Below are positions 11,140 through 21,613 of a DNA stretch of 64,000 nucleotides, in pieces (the first letter of the stretch is position 1; each line of letters opens with the position of its first letter). This stretch comes from Solanum dulcamara (lineage: Eukaryota > Streptophyta > Magnoliopsida > Solanales > Solanaceae). Under the pieces are notes generated by a model that searched no databases, was not told the origin of the DNA, and saw only the letters and a program-made list of their open reading frames with translations. The translations under genes and the position numbers were made by a program. The stretch covers positions 36,507,793 through 36,571,792 of the forward strand of contig NC_077238.1 of NCBI RefSeq assembly GCF_947179165.1. Reading direction: 5' to 3'.

Positions 11140-14118
11140 GAATAATTTGAAGGTAAATTCATTTTATACCTCAAGGCAAGGAAGATGGTTAGGATGGGTT
11201 ATATTTATCATCTAGTTCGGGTGCATAACCTGGAAGCATAGGTAAAGACTCTTCAGTCAGTACTAGTAACCAATGAATATCTAGATATATTCCCAGATGA
11301 ACTCTCAGGTCTTCCTCCGGAATGAGAGATAGAGTTCACTATAGATATGTTACTAGATACTTATTTACTGAGCCCAGATTTATTCCTCCCTACGAAATGG
11401 CACCCGCAGAGCTAAAAGATTTGAAGGAGCAACGAAAATATCTATTAGAAGAGGGCTTCATTAGGCATAGTATATCACCTTGGGGAGAACTAGTACTACT
11501 TATGAAAAAAAGGAGATGGGTCACTATGAATGTCTATTTATTATAGGCATTTGAATAAGGTAAAAATAAAGAATAGATATCCTCTCCCCAAGATTGATGG
11601 TTTTTTTGACCAGTTGTAGGGTGAAAAGTGTTTCTCCAGAATAGACCTGCGATCAGGCTATCATCAGGTATGGGTAAAGAAAGTCGATATTCCAAAGACT
11701 ACGTTCAAAACCCAATACAGACAATATGAGTTTAGAGTAATATATTTTGGGCTGACTAATGCACCAGTGGTGTTTATGAATCTAATGAACCGAACATTCA
11801 AACCATTCCTAGACTTGTTAGTGATTATATTTATGGATGATATTCTGGTCTATACATGATCAGAAGAGGAACATACAAATCATTTGTGAATGGTACTTGG
11901 GATGCTTTAGCATAAGAATATGTACTCTAAGTTCTCTGAACGTGAATTCTGGTTAACTTCAGTATCACTCTTGGGGTATATTGTTAGAACTGATGGTATA
12001 CGAGTTGATACACAAAAAATTGAGGCCATAAAGACTTGGCCCATACCTCGACACCTACTAAGTTATGTAGTTTCTTGAGTCTAGAAGAATATTACAGGAG
12101 ATTCATGGAGAACTTTGCTTTGATTTCCACACATTTAACAAGGTTAACTCAGAAGGAGGCTAAGTCCTAGTGGACCGATGTTTGTGAACAATGCTTTCAA
12201 TTGCTGAAAGATAAGTTGACTACGACCCCTGTTCTAACTCTTCCAAAGGACCAGATGGCTACGTTATTTATTGTGATGCTTCCAGTGTTGGCCTAGGTTG
12301 TGTACTAGTGCAATATGGTAGAGTTATAGTCTATGTCTCCCGGCAGTTCAGGAAGCACAACAAGAATTATCCAACTCATGATCCGGAGTTAGCAGCAGTA
12401 CTTCATGCTTTGAAAACATAGAGGTACTAGTTGTATGGCGTGCATGTTGATATTTACATAGACCACAAAATTCTCTAATACATCTTTAAGAAAAAAAGGC
12501 TATATTTATGGCAAAGAAGGCGGCTCGAGTTGCTAAAAGATTATGATGTTGACATCCTATACCACCCAAGGATAAAAAATATGGTAGCAGATGCACTCAA
12601 CCATAAGACTATGGGTAGCTTCGAAGAGGTACAACTAGACTAGAAAAAAATAGTCCACGAGATTTGCCAGTAGCTAACCTTGGAGTCCATTTGGCTGGTT
12701 CAGATGATAGTGGAGTTTTTATTTAAGGATTTGCTCAATCCTCTATCGTAGAAGAAGTGAAGCAATGCCAGTACGAAGACCCTATTCTGTCATGGTATAG
12801 GGATGCAACTCTTTAAAAGGGAAAGGCCCCATTCGAGATCACACCTGACCGAGTGTTGAGGTATAGAGGCAAAATATGTATACCTGAGATTATAGGGCTA
12901 CGACAATGAACTATAGGAGAGTCACACTGTGCCTGCTACTCTATTCACCTAGGGTCAATAAAGATGGATCATGACCTCAGATGTTTATATCTATGGGATG
13001 ACATAAAGAAGGATATAGCAGAGTTCGTAGCCTAGTGCCCGTATTGCCAATAGGTCAAGACTGAGCATCAGAAGCCTGGTGGACTATTACAAGATATGGA
13101 AGTCCTAACTTGAAAATGGGACAAAATTAATATGGATTTTATTGCACACTTACCTCGCACTTTATGTAAGTATGATTCCATATGGGTTATTATAAATAGG
13201 GTGACAAAATTAGCCCATTTCCTTCTAGTTAGGACTATATATTCAGCTGAGGAATATACGAGGTTATATATCAGAGAAGTAGTAAGATTTCATAGGGTTC
13301 CCACATTTATTATCTCAGACAAAGAAGCTCAATTACAACTAACTTTTGGAGATCATTCCAAAAAGAGATTAGAAACATTAGTGAATCTTAGTACAATCTT
13401 TCACCCTCAGACTGATAGACAGGCCAAGCGCACTATGCAACCGCTAGAAGATATGTTGCGGTCCTGCATAATTGACTTCATAGGTAGCTGGGGTGATCAC
13501 TTATCACTTATTGAGTTTGCTTATAATAATAGCCATCATTCTAGCATCTAGATGGCATCGTATGAAGATTCGTACGGCAGAAAGTGTGGATCACCTATTG
13601 ATTGGTTTAAGGTTAGTGAGACTAAACTAATAGGCCCATACATGATTCAGCAATCTATTAAGAAAGTGAAGCTTATTCAGGAGAAACTATTAGCAACCCA
13701 GAGTCGACAAAAATCATACACAGATAACCGATGTTGACATTTAGAGTTTGAAGTTGGGGATTGAATATTCTTGAAAATGTCACCGATGAAAGGTGTAATA
13801 AGATTTGATAAGGAAGGGAAACTTGGCCCGAGGTACATTGGCCCTTATCAGCTCATTTGTAGGGTAGGCAAGGTTGACTATGAGTTGGACCTACCATCTA
13901 ATTTGGAAGCAATACATCCAGTTTTTCACATGTCAATAGTCCACAAATGTATATGCGACCCTTCTAGAACCCTTCCCGTAGATGAGGTCCACGTAATAGA
14001 GGAGTTATCCTATGAGGAGCAACCTATCAGCATCTTGGATCGACATATTAGAAGTTTGCAAACTAAGGACGTCACTTCCGTCAAAGTATTGTGGCAAAAA
14101 AAATAAAGATGAGATGAC
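11140..14118 (+). pseudogene. Element D pol remnant: RT, RNase H, integrase, chromodomain
   Basis: This is the most complete pol in the window, but it is full of in-frame stops. The order seen is: protease/RT linker (DELSGLPPE, about 11290), RT (KNRYPLPKIDGFFDQLQ, about 11570; FMDD catalytic motif at 11830-11841; GYIVRTDGI, about 11975), then RNase H at about 12265-12600 with its four acidic positions still readable (YCDAS, PELAAV, DIYIDHK, MVADAL). Integrase follows, with the zinc finger at about 12950-13050 (HLG..MDHD..CPYC) and core Asp contexts MDFIAHLP (13132) and FIISDKEAQ. The third catalytic residue is Lys, not Glu (RQAKRTMQ, about 13425). The end (GPYQLICRVGKVDYELDLP, HPVFHMSIVHK, ILDRHIRSLQTKDV) leads into a chromodomain stub. 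It is inactive. Confidence 0.88.
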
Positions 14119-14301
14119 CTAGAAAACCAAAAGAAAGATAAAAAATAAATATCCGTACTTGTTCCCTATGTCTACAGGTAATCTAAACTCCTAAATTGAT
14201 TGTATTGGTTAATACGAGGCCTATGGATGACAACTATTATAGAGAATTCGCGAAATCCTTGTGAGACCTTATGAGATAAATTAACATTCGAGGACGAATG
14301 T

Positions 14302-14318
14302 ACTAAAGGGGGGAAGGA
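14302..14318 (+). other. Polypurine tract of element D
   Basis: The sequence ACTAAAGGGGGGAAGGA follows 'CATTCGAGGACGAATGT' and comes directly before the LTR start TGTTATACCCCG at 14319. The copy 2 equivalent ends at 53465. Confidence 0.85.
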
Positions 14319-17078
14319 TGTTATACCCCGCACTCTTGGTACATGGGAACATTTATTTATCTTCTCTAAAGTTACCATGTGATCCATGTTATTCATGATA
14401 TTATCAAATAAATCTAAGAAAGGGAGAATGTAATGCCCCACTTTTGCATAGGCTAGTTCTATGTGAGTAGTGATGGTTGGAAAGAGGTTTGGAAGGATTT
14501 GAAAAGAGTTGGAGGCCAAGTAGTGAGTCGTGGTAATCTACCTACTTGCGTAAGCTACCGATTTGGATGTCTTACATAATTAAGCTACTGGAGTACATAT
14601 CGAGCTTAAGTATCAAGGATCACATAAGTACTTAAAATGAGATGAGATTATGAACCTACAAAAAAGGATAAGTAGGTGATGCACCTACTTCAAGTAGATG
14701 ATGCACCTACTTGGAAAGTGGACCCCATAAAGACATATGGCAGCAGCTGGTTGGTGCATGGATGAGGTAGACCTATAGGAGCTAGACACATTCACCCTTG
14801 GGGATAGACACATGTCGCCTTCAAAGGTGGTGTATATAGGATGAATTAGTGACTAAGAACCTCTTTTTCTAATCTTTAACTTTAAGAAACTAGAGAGAAA
14901 GAAAGAGAGATAAAGCCATGCCAAGTTTCATCCATGGATGAAGCAAGGAGGGGCTTCAAGTCTTGCTGCATAAATTAATTCTCTAAGATAATGTCGACCT
15001 ATTGACAGGTGATTAGCTACTTGAGATTCATCATTGGGTCAGCAAGGAGGTTCAACGAGAAGTCCATCAACTTTGAGCTGAGTTGCGGAGCCAAGTTACT
15101 AAGGTAGGGTTTCTTCCTTTCAAATTGGATTTAATGATGTTGTAATAGAGAGATTAATTTATATTAAGTGAAGTTGGAGGTAAGAAAATTACATAGTTAT
15201 TGTTGACGTTGTAAATGGACAGAATTGAGGCCTTTCTAGTTGGATTAAAGTTTGATTAGTGTTGTTGTTATCATTGTATTAAATTTAAGGGTAATTTTTA
15301 ACGTTAAAGGGCTGGAAATATGGTTATAAATGAGTATCAGTGCTATCTCTTACAGCCACGTTATGTTTCTTTCTATGTGGTTGTGATTTTTTGAAATAAA
15401 GATCGAAAAATGTATTTTGATGTCGTGGTTTTGGGTGGGATGTTTGGAACTAAGATTGAATAGTATTGATGTATTTTTATTGTATATGGATGGTGGTTTT
15501 TGTTGTTGGTGTGTTTGTGCTAATTGGAGGTGAATTGAATATTAGGATAGGGCGAGTTATATAGGGGAATTGTTTCCCGATTTCCGTCAACTTCTTAACG
15601 AATCAATAAACTAGTCGAGAAGTATGAACGAAGAAGTGATTCCTATAGGTAATTGGTTGAAGATTAAGGAGATGGAAAGTCAAAGTTTATTAATAATAGT
15701 GTTACTTTCCTATTAAATAGGTTAAAGAGGTAACGCGGCAAGCTTGGTTGCGGTTGATCTATAATAGGTATGTAAAGCCTATCCCTTTTTTTCTTTTGGC
15801 ATTTCTTAGATATAAGTTATATGTGACATAAGCTTTGGGGATAATCCCATTCATAAGCTCTGAGTATGATTCATGACTCTTATTCACTTCTGAATATTAA
15901 AACTCTTAAAGTAATTGAGTTATTGCCCTCGAGCCTTCTATATGTTGAATAATAATTGGATGTATAAGCTCCTATTCCTAAGAACTCTACAATGACAGAT
16001 GTCTCTGATTCCATAAGTTTTTAGCTTTGTCTTGATACATGTCTATGATTCCTGAGGCTCCATTTGATATGATCTCTAATGACATGTAGAGGGTACTTGG
16101 GACGATTACTACTCTGATCTTCAAGTGATGGTTCACTTGACTATTCTATCTGGTCTCAGATGATGATTTAATTTGCATATGGCTCTGTTCGTGTATACTA
16201 TTAATACATCTTTCACCAAGTCCCGGGCCAAGTACATTATCGTGCTTAGTTTCACTGCATTATTCATCGAGTCCCTCACTAGAGGGTCGGGTACGGTATA
16301 TATATATATGATGACATAATGATGTGATAATAGCACCGGACCCCATGATGGGCCAAAGATGATACATGTATATGATAGATTCACAGAATTTATAATGGGC
16401 CAGATATGATATATGATATGATCACGCATGATTTTATTTTATAAGGCACAGGTACAGTGATTTCTTGAGTATCATACTTGCCTCCTGAACCTCTTCTTCA
16501 GATATGTTCTCATTTATGATATGTTATGATATATATACTCAGTACATATATCGTATTAACCCCCCTTTCTTTGGAGGGCTACATTTCATGCCCACAGGTA
16601 CACACATGCATTTTGGGGATCCGTCAGCTTAGGTTTCCCACTCAGCCATTTTGGAGTTCTCCATTGTACTAGAGCCTAGCTTGTTGGTATTAATCTTTTC
16701 GATGTATATATTTGCTCATTCATGGGTACGGTGGAGTCCTTGTCCCTCCATACGATACTGTTGACACTCTTAGCGGTCTGTAGACATATGTGTATATGGG
16801 TTATATGTAAGTTTTTTTTAGTTGCGTCTACAGATGTGTTATGAATGTTAATATGTAATGGCAGTCTTGTTGTCTTGTATGCCCTTTCATGATATGAATA
16901 GTGGTGACTCCTCAAGAGACAAATGATAGGTCTATATGTAAATGAAGATGTATGATCCATTGGGGTTCTTATATAAGTTAGCATACTATTCATAGTTCAG
17001 ATTGACTACATCTTATAGGTATGGATATAGGTGTCCAAGTCCGACCCTAATCGTGGCCTACGGGGTTGGGTCGTGACA
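14319..17078 (+). mobile_element. Element D 3' LTR, copy 1
   Basis: This 2760-bp LTR runs from TGTTATACCCCGCAC at 14319 to CGGGGTTGGGTCGTGACA at 17078. Its last 720 bp match the D 5' LTR fragment (8911-9628). A second LTR-like start (AAGAAAGGGAGAA followed by TGTAATGCCCC at 14429) lies 110 bp in. It contains two tandem hairpins (14670-14713) and a short TA run near 16301. Minus-strand open frames at 16133-16429 and 16676-16993 have no recognisable domain and are chance frames. On its right it abuts the F gag, which it interrupts. Confidence 0.88.
14670..14713. repeat. Two tandem hairpins in D 3' LTR
   Basis: The first has perfect arms AAGTAGGT and ACCTACTT around GATGC (14670-14690). The second, directly after it (14691-14713), is the same with one arm base changed (AAGTAGAT). 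In copy 2 (about 53817-53860) the first is damaged (AAGTTGGT, loop GATAC) and the second is perfect. The ancestor therefore probably had two perfect hairpins. Confidence 0.8.
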
Positions 17079-17922
17079 CTAGAATCCTTCATTCTCATCT
17101 CTTTGAGTTTCTCTCCCTCAATTTGTTCAGCTAAAGTCATGAGCCAATATATGTTTATTTCCTTAACAAGCATAGCGGTACAATATTCCTTGGCAACCAA
17201 ATAGGACAACCCCGATATGAATTGACTCATTCGAGCACGAGGATCGACAACCAATAAAGGAGCATACTTGGATAACTTAGTAAACTTGAGGGCATAGTCC
17301 CTCATACCTATGTTGTCTTGTTGAATATTGATGAACTCCAACACCTTAGCTTCCCTTAGCGCAAAAGGGAAAATTAATCAAGGGAAGCAAGTTCGAAGGC
17401 TTCCTAATCAATAGGACTTTCATCAACTCACTATCTTATAGATATCGTCAATAAATTCTTGAGGATCCTCATAAAATTTCTAACCATGAAACTCGGGAGG
17501 ATTCATCCTTGCAAAGTCCCTCACTTTAGAAGTCGGAGTAGGAACACTAGGAGGGGTCGCAACCCCTTTATTAGGAACTACTTAGGTTATCATGGTGATA
17601 GCAATCCGAAACTCCGCATTAGTAACTTAGTCGGGTAGGGGACTGTTGTCTTGAGAGATTGGAGAAACTTAGTCCCCATTAGCATTTACTCTTCTTTTCA
17701 TAGGTGCTCTTCTTGGGGGCATTTATAAATATCGAAAAGGAAAATTATTTGGGTAAGGAAGTATTAAAACATACTCTATCACACGATATAGATCATGAAA
17801 GAAGTGAGAATTTCCTAAAATGGCTTATAGCCTCTTATTAATAGATGTGGCGCACTTCACAACCTTCAATAAGACTCTACTTGACGTGGCATGTTGGACA
17901 CCCTAGGACATCTTAAACCTTG
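17079..17922 (-). pseudogene. Element F gag, 5' part (minus strand), copy 1
   Basis: On the minus strand, gag begins at ATG 17722 (MPPRRAPMKRRVNANGD), 200 bases after the primer-binding site. It continues through VRDFARMNPPEFHG and QEFIDDIYKIVS, then after an internal deletion LREAKVLEFINIQQ, MRDYALKFTKLSKYAPLLV and EIEGEKLKEMRM-type capsid sequence. Stops occur in the first half. The last open frame (17344 to 17006) runs out of gag into the D LTR and gains a chance tail. The zinc knuckle and everything downstream are missing until the integrase piece at 8910. The related E gag at 32717-33999 keeps the part deleted here. Confidence 0.85.
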
Positions 17923-17935
17923 TGCTCTGATACCA
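17923..17935 (-). other. Primer-binding site of element F
   Basis: TGCTCTGATACCA is the reverse complement of TGGTATCAGAGCA, a perfect initiator tRNA-Met site. It lies 4 bases from the LTR end at 17940. The copy 2 equivalent is 57053-57065. Confidence 0.92.
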
Positions 17936-17939
17936 AGTT

Positions 17940-19691
17940 TGTCATGACCCAACCTAGGGCCTAGCTATAACGTGGTGATCAAAACCTCGAGAAGCTCCAA
18001 CCAATCCACTTAATAGATCATTAAGCATGCATAAGGTAAAGTAAATGCGAAAATAAGATAGAAAAAGTCTAAATCATGAATCATAAATGAAGGAAGTAAC
18101 TTGACTACACATACTCAATAAGAACTTATCATACAATTCCCTCTACTAACTAAAAAGGACGGGGGCTAACACATGTCCCTAGCTCACCCTCAAACATGAA
18201 TGAATTAAAAAGTCTTTAGGATAGAATAAGGTTATAACTCACCCACAATAAGATGAGGAATCACAAACACTGTGCCGAAAGGAACTCAACTAGCCATGTG
18301 TATAAAAGTGATCCTCAACCCCTACATTATGAGACAATGTAGGCTATAAATATGCGTTACTACATTTGAATGTACTAAGTATGTGGGCATGACATGTAAT
18401 GTAAATAATAAGATACACTAATCAAATAACATACATGATAAAAAGATAAGTAAAGTTACAACAAAATCATAGTTATCAAAGCATTTTATAGACATAGTGG
18501 AAATTATAAATAACATAAGAAAGGTATACATATGTGGGATAGAAACCATAACTGATAATAAGACCATGCGATCTATAACATAGAACCCTGATTTCTCCCC
18601 ATACAACAAAAAAAGGGAATCTACTTGCCAAGGTAGATGCTACCCATCTAGGTGGTCATGTACATACGCTATATATGGATCCACTAGCTATTCCATAAGG
18701 AAACCTATGGTGGCACGTATTTTAGGAGACATGAGGTTGTTACTAAGGCTTTTTGTAGGGCTCCCACCTCAGGTCCACTCAGTGCTAAGTCAAACCCTAT
18801 AGAATACGTAACATAGAAAACATACTTACCATATATCATAACTTTTTCATAAACTTCATAAGTCATAGAATAGCTCATTTGATAACATAATTGAAATGTG
18901 AGTATTGGCCTGTCATCATTACAAATAATACTTGTATAATTCATATCGTTAGACCTTAGGTCACCACATAAGGACCTAAGTCACCTTTCTTCATAACTTG
19001 TATCAAATTCATATCTTGAACATACTTATAATTTATGATCATAATTCATACATGAATTTATTGAACAACTCATATACATAATCAATTTGATTAAAAACCT
19101 ATAAAAATATCATGAAAACATTGAACTCCATAATCATAATTCATATATAATTCATCATAGAAAATAAATTCATGCACGGACATTCATAATTCAACTTGAA
19201 ATCATATAATTTACATAGAAACATACTTATATTGATTATTAATAATGATTTCAAATGAAATTGAAACCTCCCAACACAATTCATAAAAACTGGAGTTTAA
19301 AGGTAATGATATCTCATGAGATTTGTGAAATAAACCTTGGACTCCATGAGTGGAAGGGACTAATGAATCAATCCACACATACCTTAATTGAAATTGGACT
19401 TGAATTTGAGTAAGGAGACTTGATCTTGAAGAAACCCTAATCAAAACTTGATGAACTCTTGAGGAACCTTGGGAGAGAAGTCTAGAATTTATTTGGGGAA
19501 ATAATGAGAGAATAAAAAGGTTTTAGAAGTATTTAGGATACAATTCATAGTGAATCTAGTCCTTAAAAATATCCACATATATTATTAGAATATAGGGAAA
19601 ATATAAAACTACCCCTCATTAAAATTTGAATAGGGCAACTCTATGACAAGGTCTATAAATCATAGAAGTAGTGACGAGTCATGGGAATGAC
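17940..19691 (-). mobile_element. Shared LTR of E and F, 3' portion (minus strand), copy 1
   Basis: On the minus strand this is the last 1.75 kb of an LTR, ending ...GGTTGGGTCATGACA at 17940. It is followed by the F primer-binding site. It matches 36342 to about 38061 (E 5' LTR) and 4926-6525 plus 6805-7070 (F 3' LTR). At 19691 it is cut by plus-strand element C; the same LTR resumes at 23754 after losing about 140 bp. With 23754-24102 it serves both as 3' LTR of E and 5' LTR of F. The dyad pair is at 18321-18377. Open frames at 18418, 18705 and 19211 are not genes. Confidence 0.88.
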
Positions 19692-21597
19692 TTGGCTGTA
19701 TGCTAATGTAATATGACGAAGTGATAGCTTATGCTTCAAGGAAACTCAAGGTGCATAAGAAGAATTACCCAATTCATGACTTGGAGTTGGCGGCAGTGGT
19801 ATTTGCTTTAATTTGTGGAGACACTATCTTTATGGTATTCATGTAGATATTTTCACCGATTATAAGAGTTTGCAATATGTATTCACTCAAAAAGACTTGA
19901 ATCTTAGATGGAGAAGGTGTCTTAAACTATTAAAGGATTATGAAATGAGTGTGCTATACCATCCGGGTAAGGCAAATATGGTTAGCGATGCTCTTGGTAG
20001 ATTGTCTATGAACAGTGTTGCTCATATTAAGGATGAAAAAAAAGAGTTAGTTTGGGATGTGCATAGATTAGCCCACTTGGATATTCGATTGATTGATTTA
20101 GAAGATGGTGGTATCAATGTGCAAAATGGTTCTAAGTCGTCCTTTATAGCGGAGTTAAAGGCAAAATAAGATAATGATCCCGCTTTGTTTGAGTTAAGGA
20201 AAACGGGTTCCGAAAAGGACATAAAGACTTTCTTTCAAGGGAGAGATAGTGTTTTGAGGTATTGAGGTCGATTGTGTGTTCTGAATGTTGATGGCTTGAG
20301 AAATATGATATTGGTCGAGTCTTGTAGTTTGTGGTATTCTATTCATCCTGATTCCTTAAAGATGTATTGATATTTTAGATAAGTATATTGGTGGAATGGT
20401 ATGAAAAGAGATATTGCAGAATTCGTGGCTACATATCCCAATTGCCAATAAGTAAAAGTTGAGCATCAAAAATGGGGAGGTTTGGCTCAAGACATTGAGA
20501 TTCTTAAATGGAAGTGGGAAGCGTTGAATTTTGTCTTTGTTATTGGTTTGCCTTGTACTCGAAGGCAACATGATTCCATTTGGGTACCTACAAATGGATG
20601 GTCAGGATGAACATAGCATTTAGAAATTAAAGGATATGTTGAGAGCATGAGTGATCAATTTTAAAGGAAATTGGGATGACCACTTGCCTTTAATAGAGTT
20701 TGCTTATAATAACAATTATCACTCTAGCATCGAAATGGCTCTATATGATGTTTTTTATGGTAAGAGTTGTAGATTCCCTATAGGATGGTTTGAGGTAGAT
20801 GAAGTTGGTTTGATAGGACTCGAGTTGGTATTTAAGGCTATGGATAAAGTTAGACTCATTAGAGAGAGATTGAAAATGGCCCAAAGCCGACAGAAGTCCT
20901 ATTTGGATTTGAGAAGAAAGGAACTTGAATTTGAAGTCAATGATTAGGTTTACTTCAAAATTTCACCCATGAAGGGTATGATGCATTAACGTAAGATAGG
21001 GAATCCAAGTCCCCACTATGTTCGCCCATATCAAATTTTGAGGCATATTGGTAAAGTGGCTTATGAGTTGGATTTGCCTTCAGATTCAGAATCGATGTAT
21101 CCGGTATTTCATGTGTTATTATTAAGGAAGTTCATAGGTGATCCTAGCTCCATTGTTCCTTTGGAAATTATTAAATTTAAGGAGATTCTTTCTTATGAAG
21201 AGGTTCCGGTGGAGATTTTGGATCGACAAGTTAGAAAATTAAGAAACAAAGAAATTGCTTTAGTTAAAGTGTTATAGAGGAATCAAGAGGTTGAGGGTGG
21301 TACATGGGAGGTCGAAGCCGATATGATATCCCGATATCCTCATCTCTTTCCTTCCGTGCCTAGTTTAGGTATTTAGTTTCTTAATGATCCTACCAGCCTA
21401 AATCATACATTTTAGTTATTTGCATGGTGTCATATGCATTCATGTTCACGAAATGAGTTTTAAAGTTATGATTTTTCTTAGGATGAAACATTACACGTTT
21501 TTATTCATTATCAAAATGTTTTGCATTCATGTTGGGTTGTTATGTTTCCTTCCTATTACATTCATGCTAGCTTGAGTCCCATTCGAGGATGAATGTT
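19692..21597 (+). pseudogene. Element C RNase H, integrase and chromodomain remnant, copy 1
   Basis: It starts abruptly inside RNase H (about 19692, [20 protein letters not shown]). The remaining catalytic contexts are readable: [23 protein letters not shown] and MVSDALGRL. Integrase begins at about 20200, with the zinc finger at about 20400-20460 (EFVATYPNCQ). The first catalytic Asp context is changed (ALNFVFVIGLP). At about 20590 the core is broken: sequence jumps from DSIWV to a Q-DGQ-type motif, so about 250 bp including the second Asp is gone. The later part is well kept (DHLPLIEFAYNNNYHSSIE, RHIGKVAYELDLPSDSE), followed by a chromodomain (ILDRQVRKLRNKEIALVKVL, TWEVEADMISRYPHLFPS) ending near 21375. 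All upstream coding sequence and the 5' LTR are absent. It is inactive. Confidence 0.88.
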
Positions 21598-21613
21598 TCC
21601 AAGGGGGAGATAG
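21598..21613 (+). other. Polypurine tract of element C
   Basis: TCCAAGGGGGAGATAG follows CATTCGAGGATGAATGTT and comes directly before the LTR start TGTAAGACCCCAGG at 21614. The copy 2 LTR starts at 60743. Confidence 0.88.

Noticed and set aside
17006..17344. 112-codon frame with an odd C-terminal tail
   Set aside because: The tail is D LTR sequence read through from F gag, and copy 2 stops earlier. It is not a fusion gene.
17923..17935. tRNA-like sequence TGGTATCAGAGC and its complement
   Set aside because: It is the primer-binding site next to an LTR end. No cloverleaf can be drawn around it.
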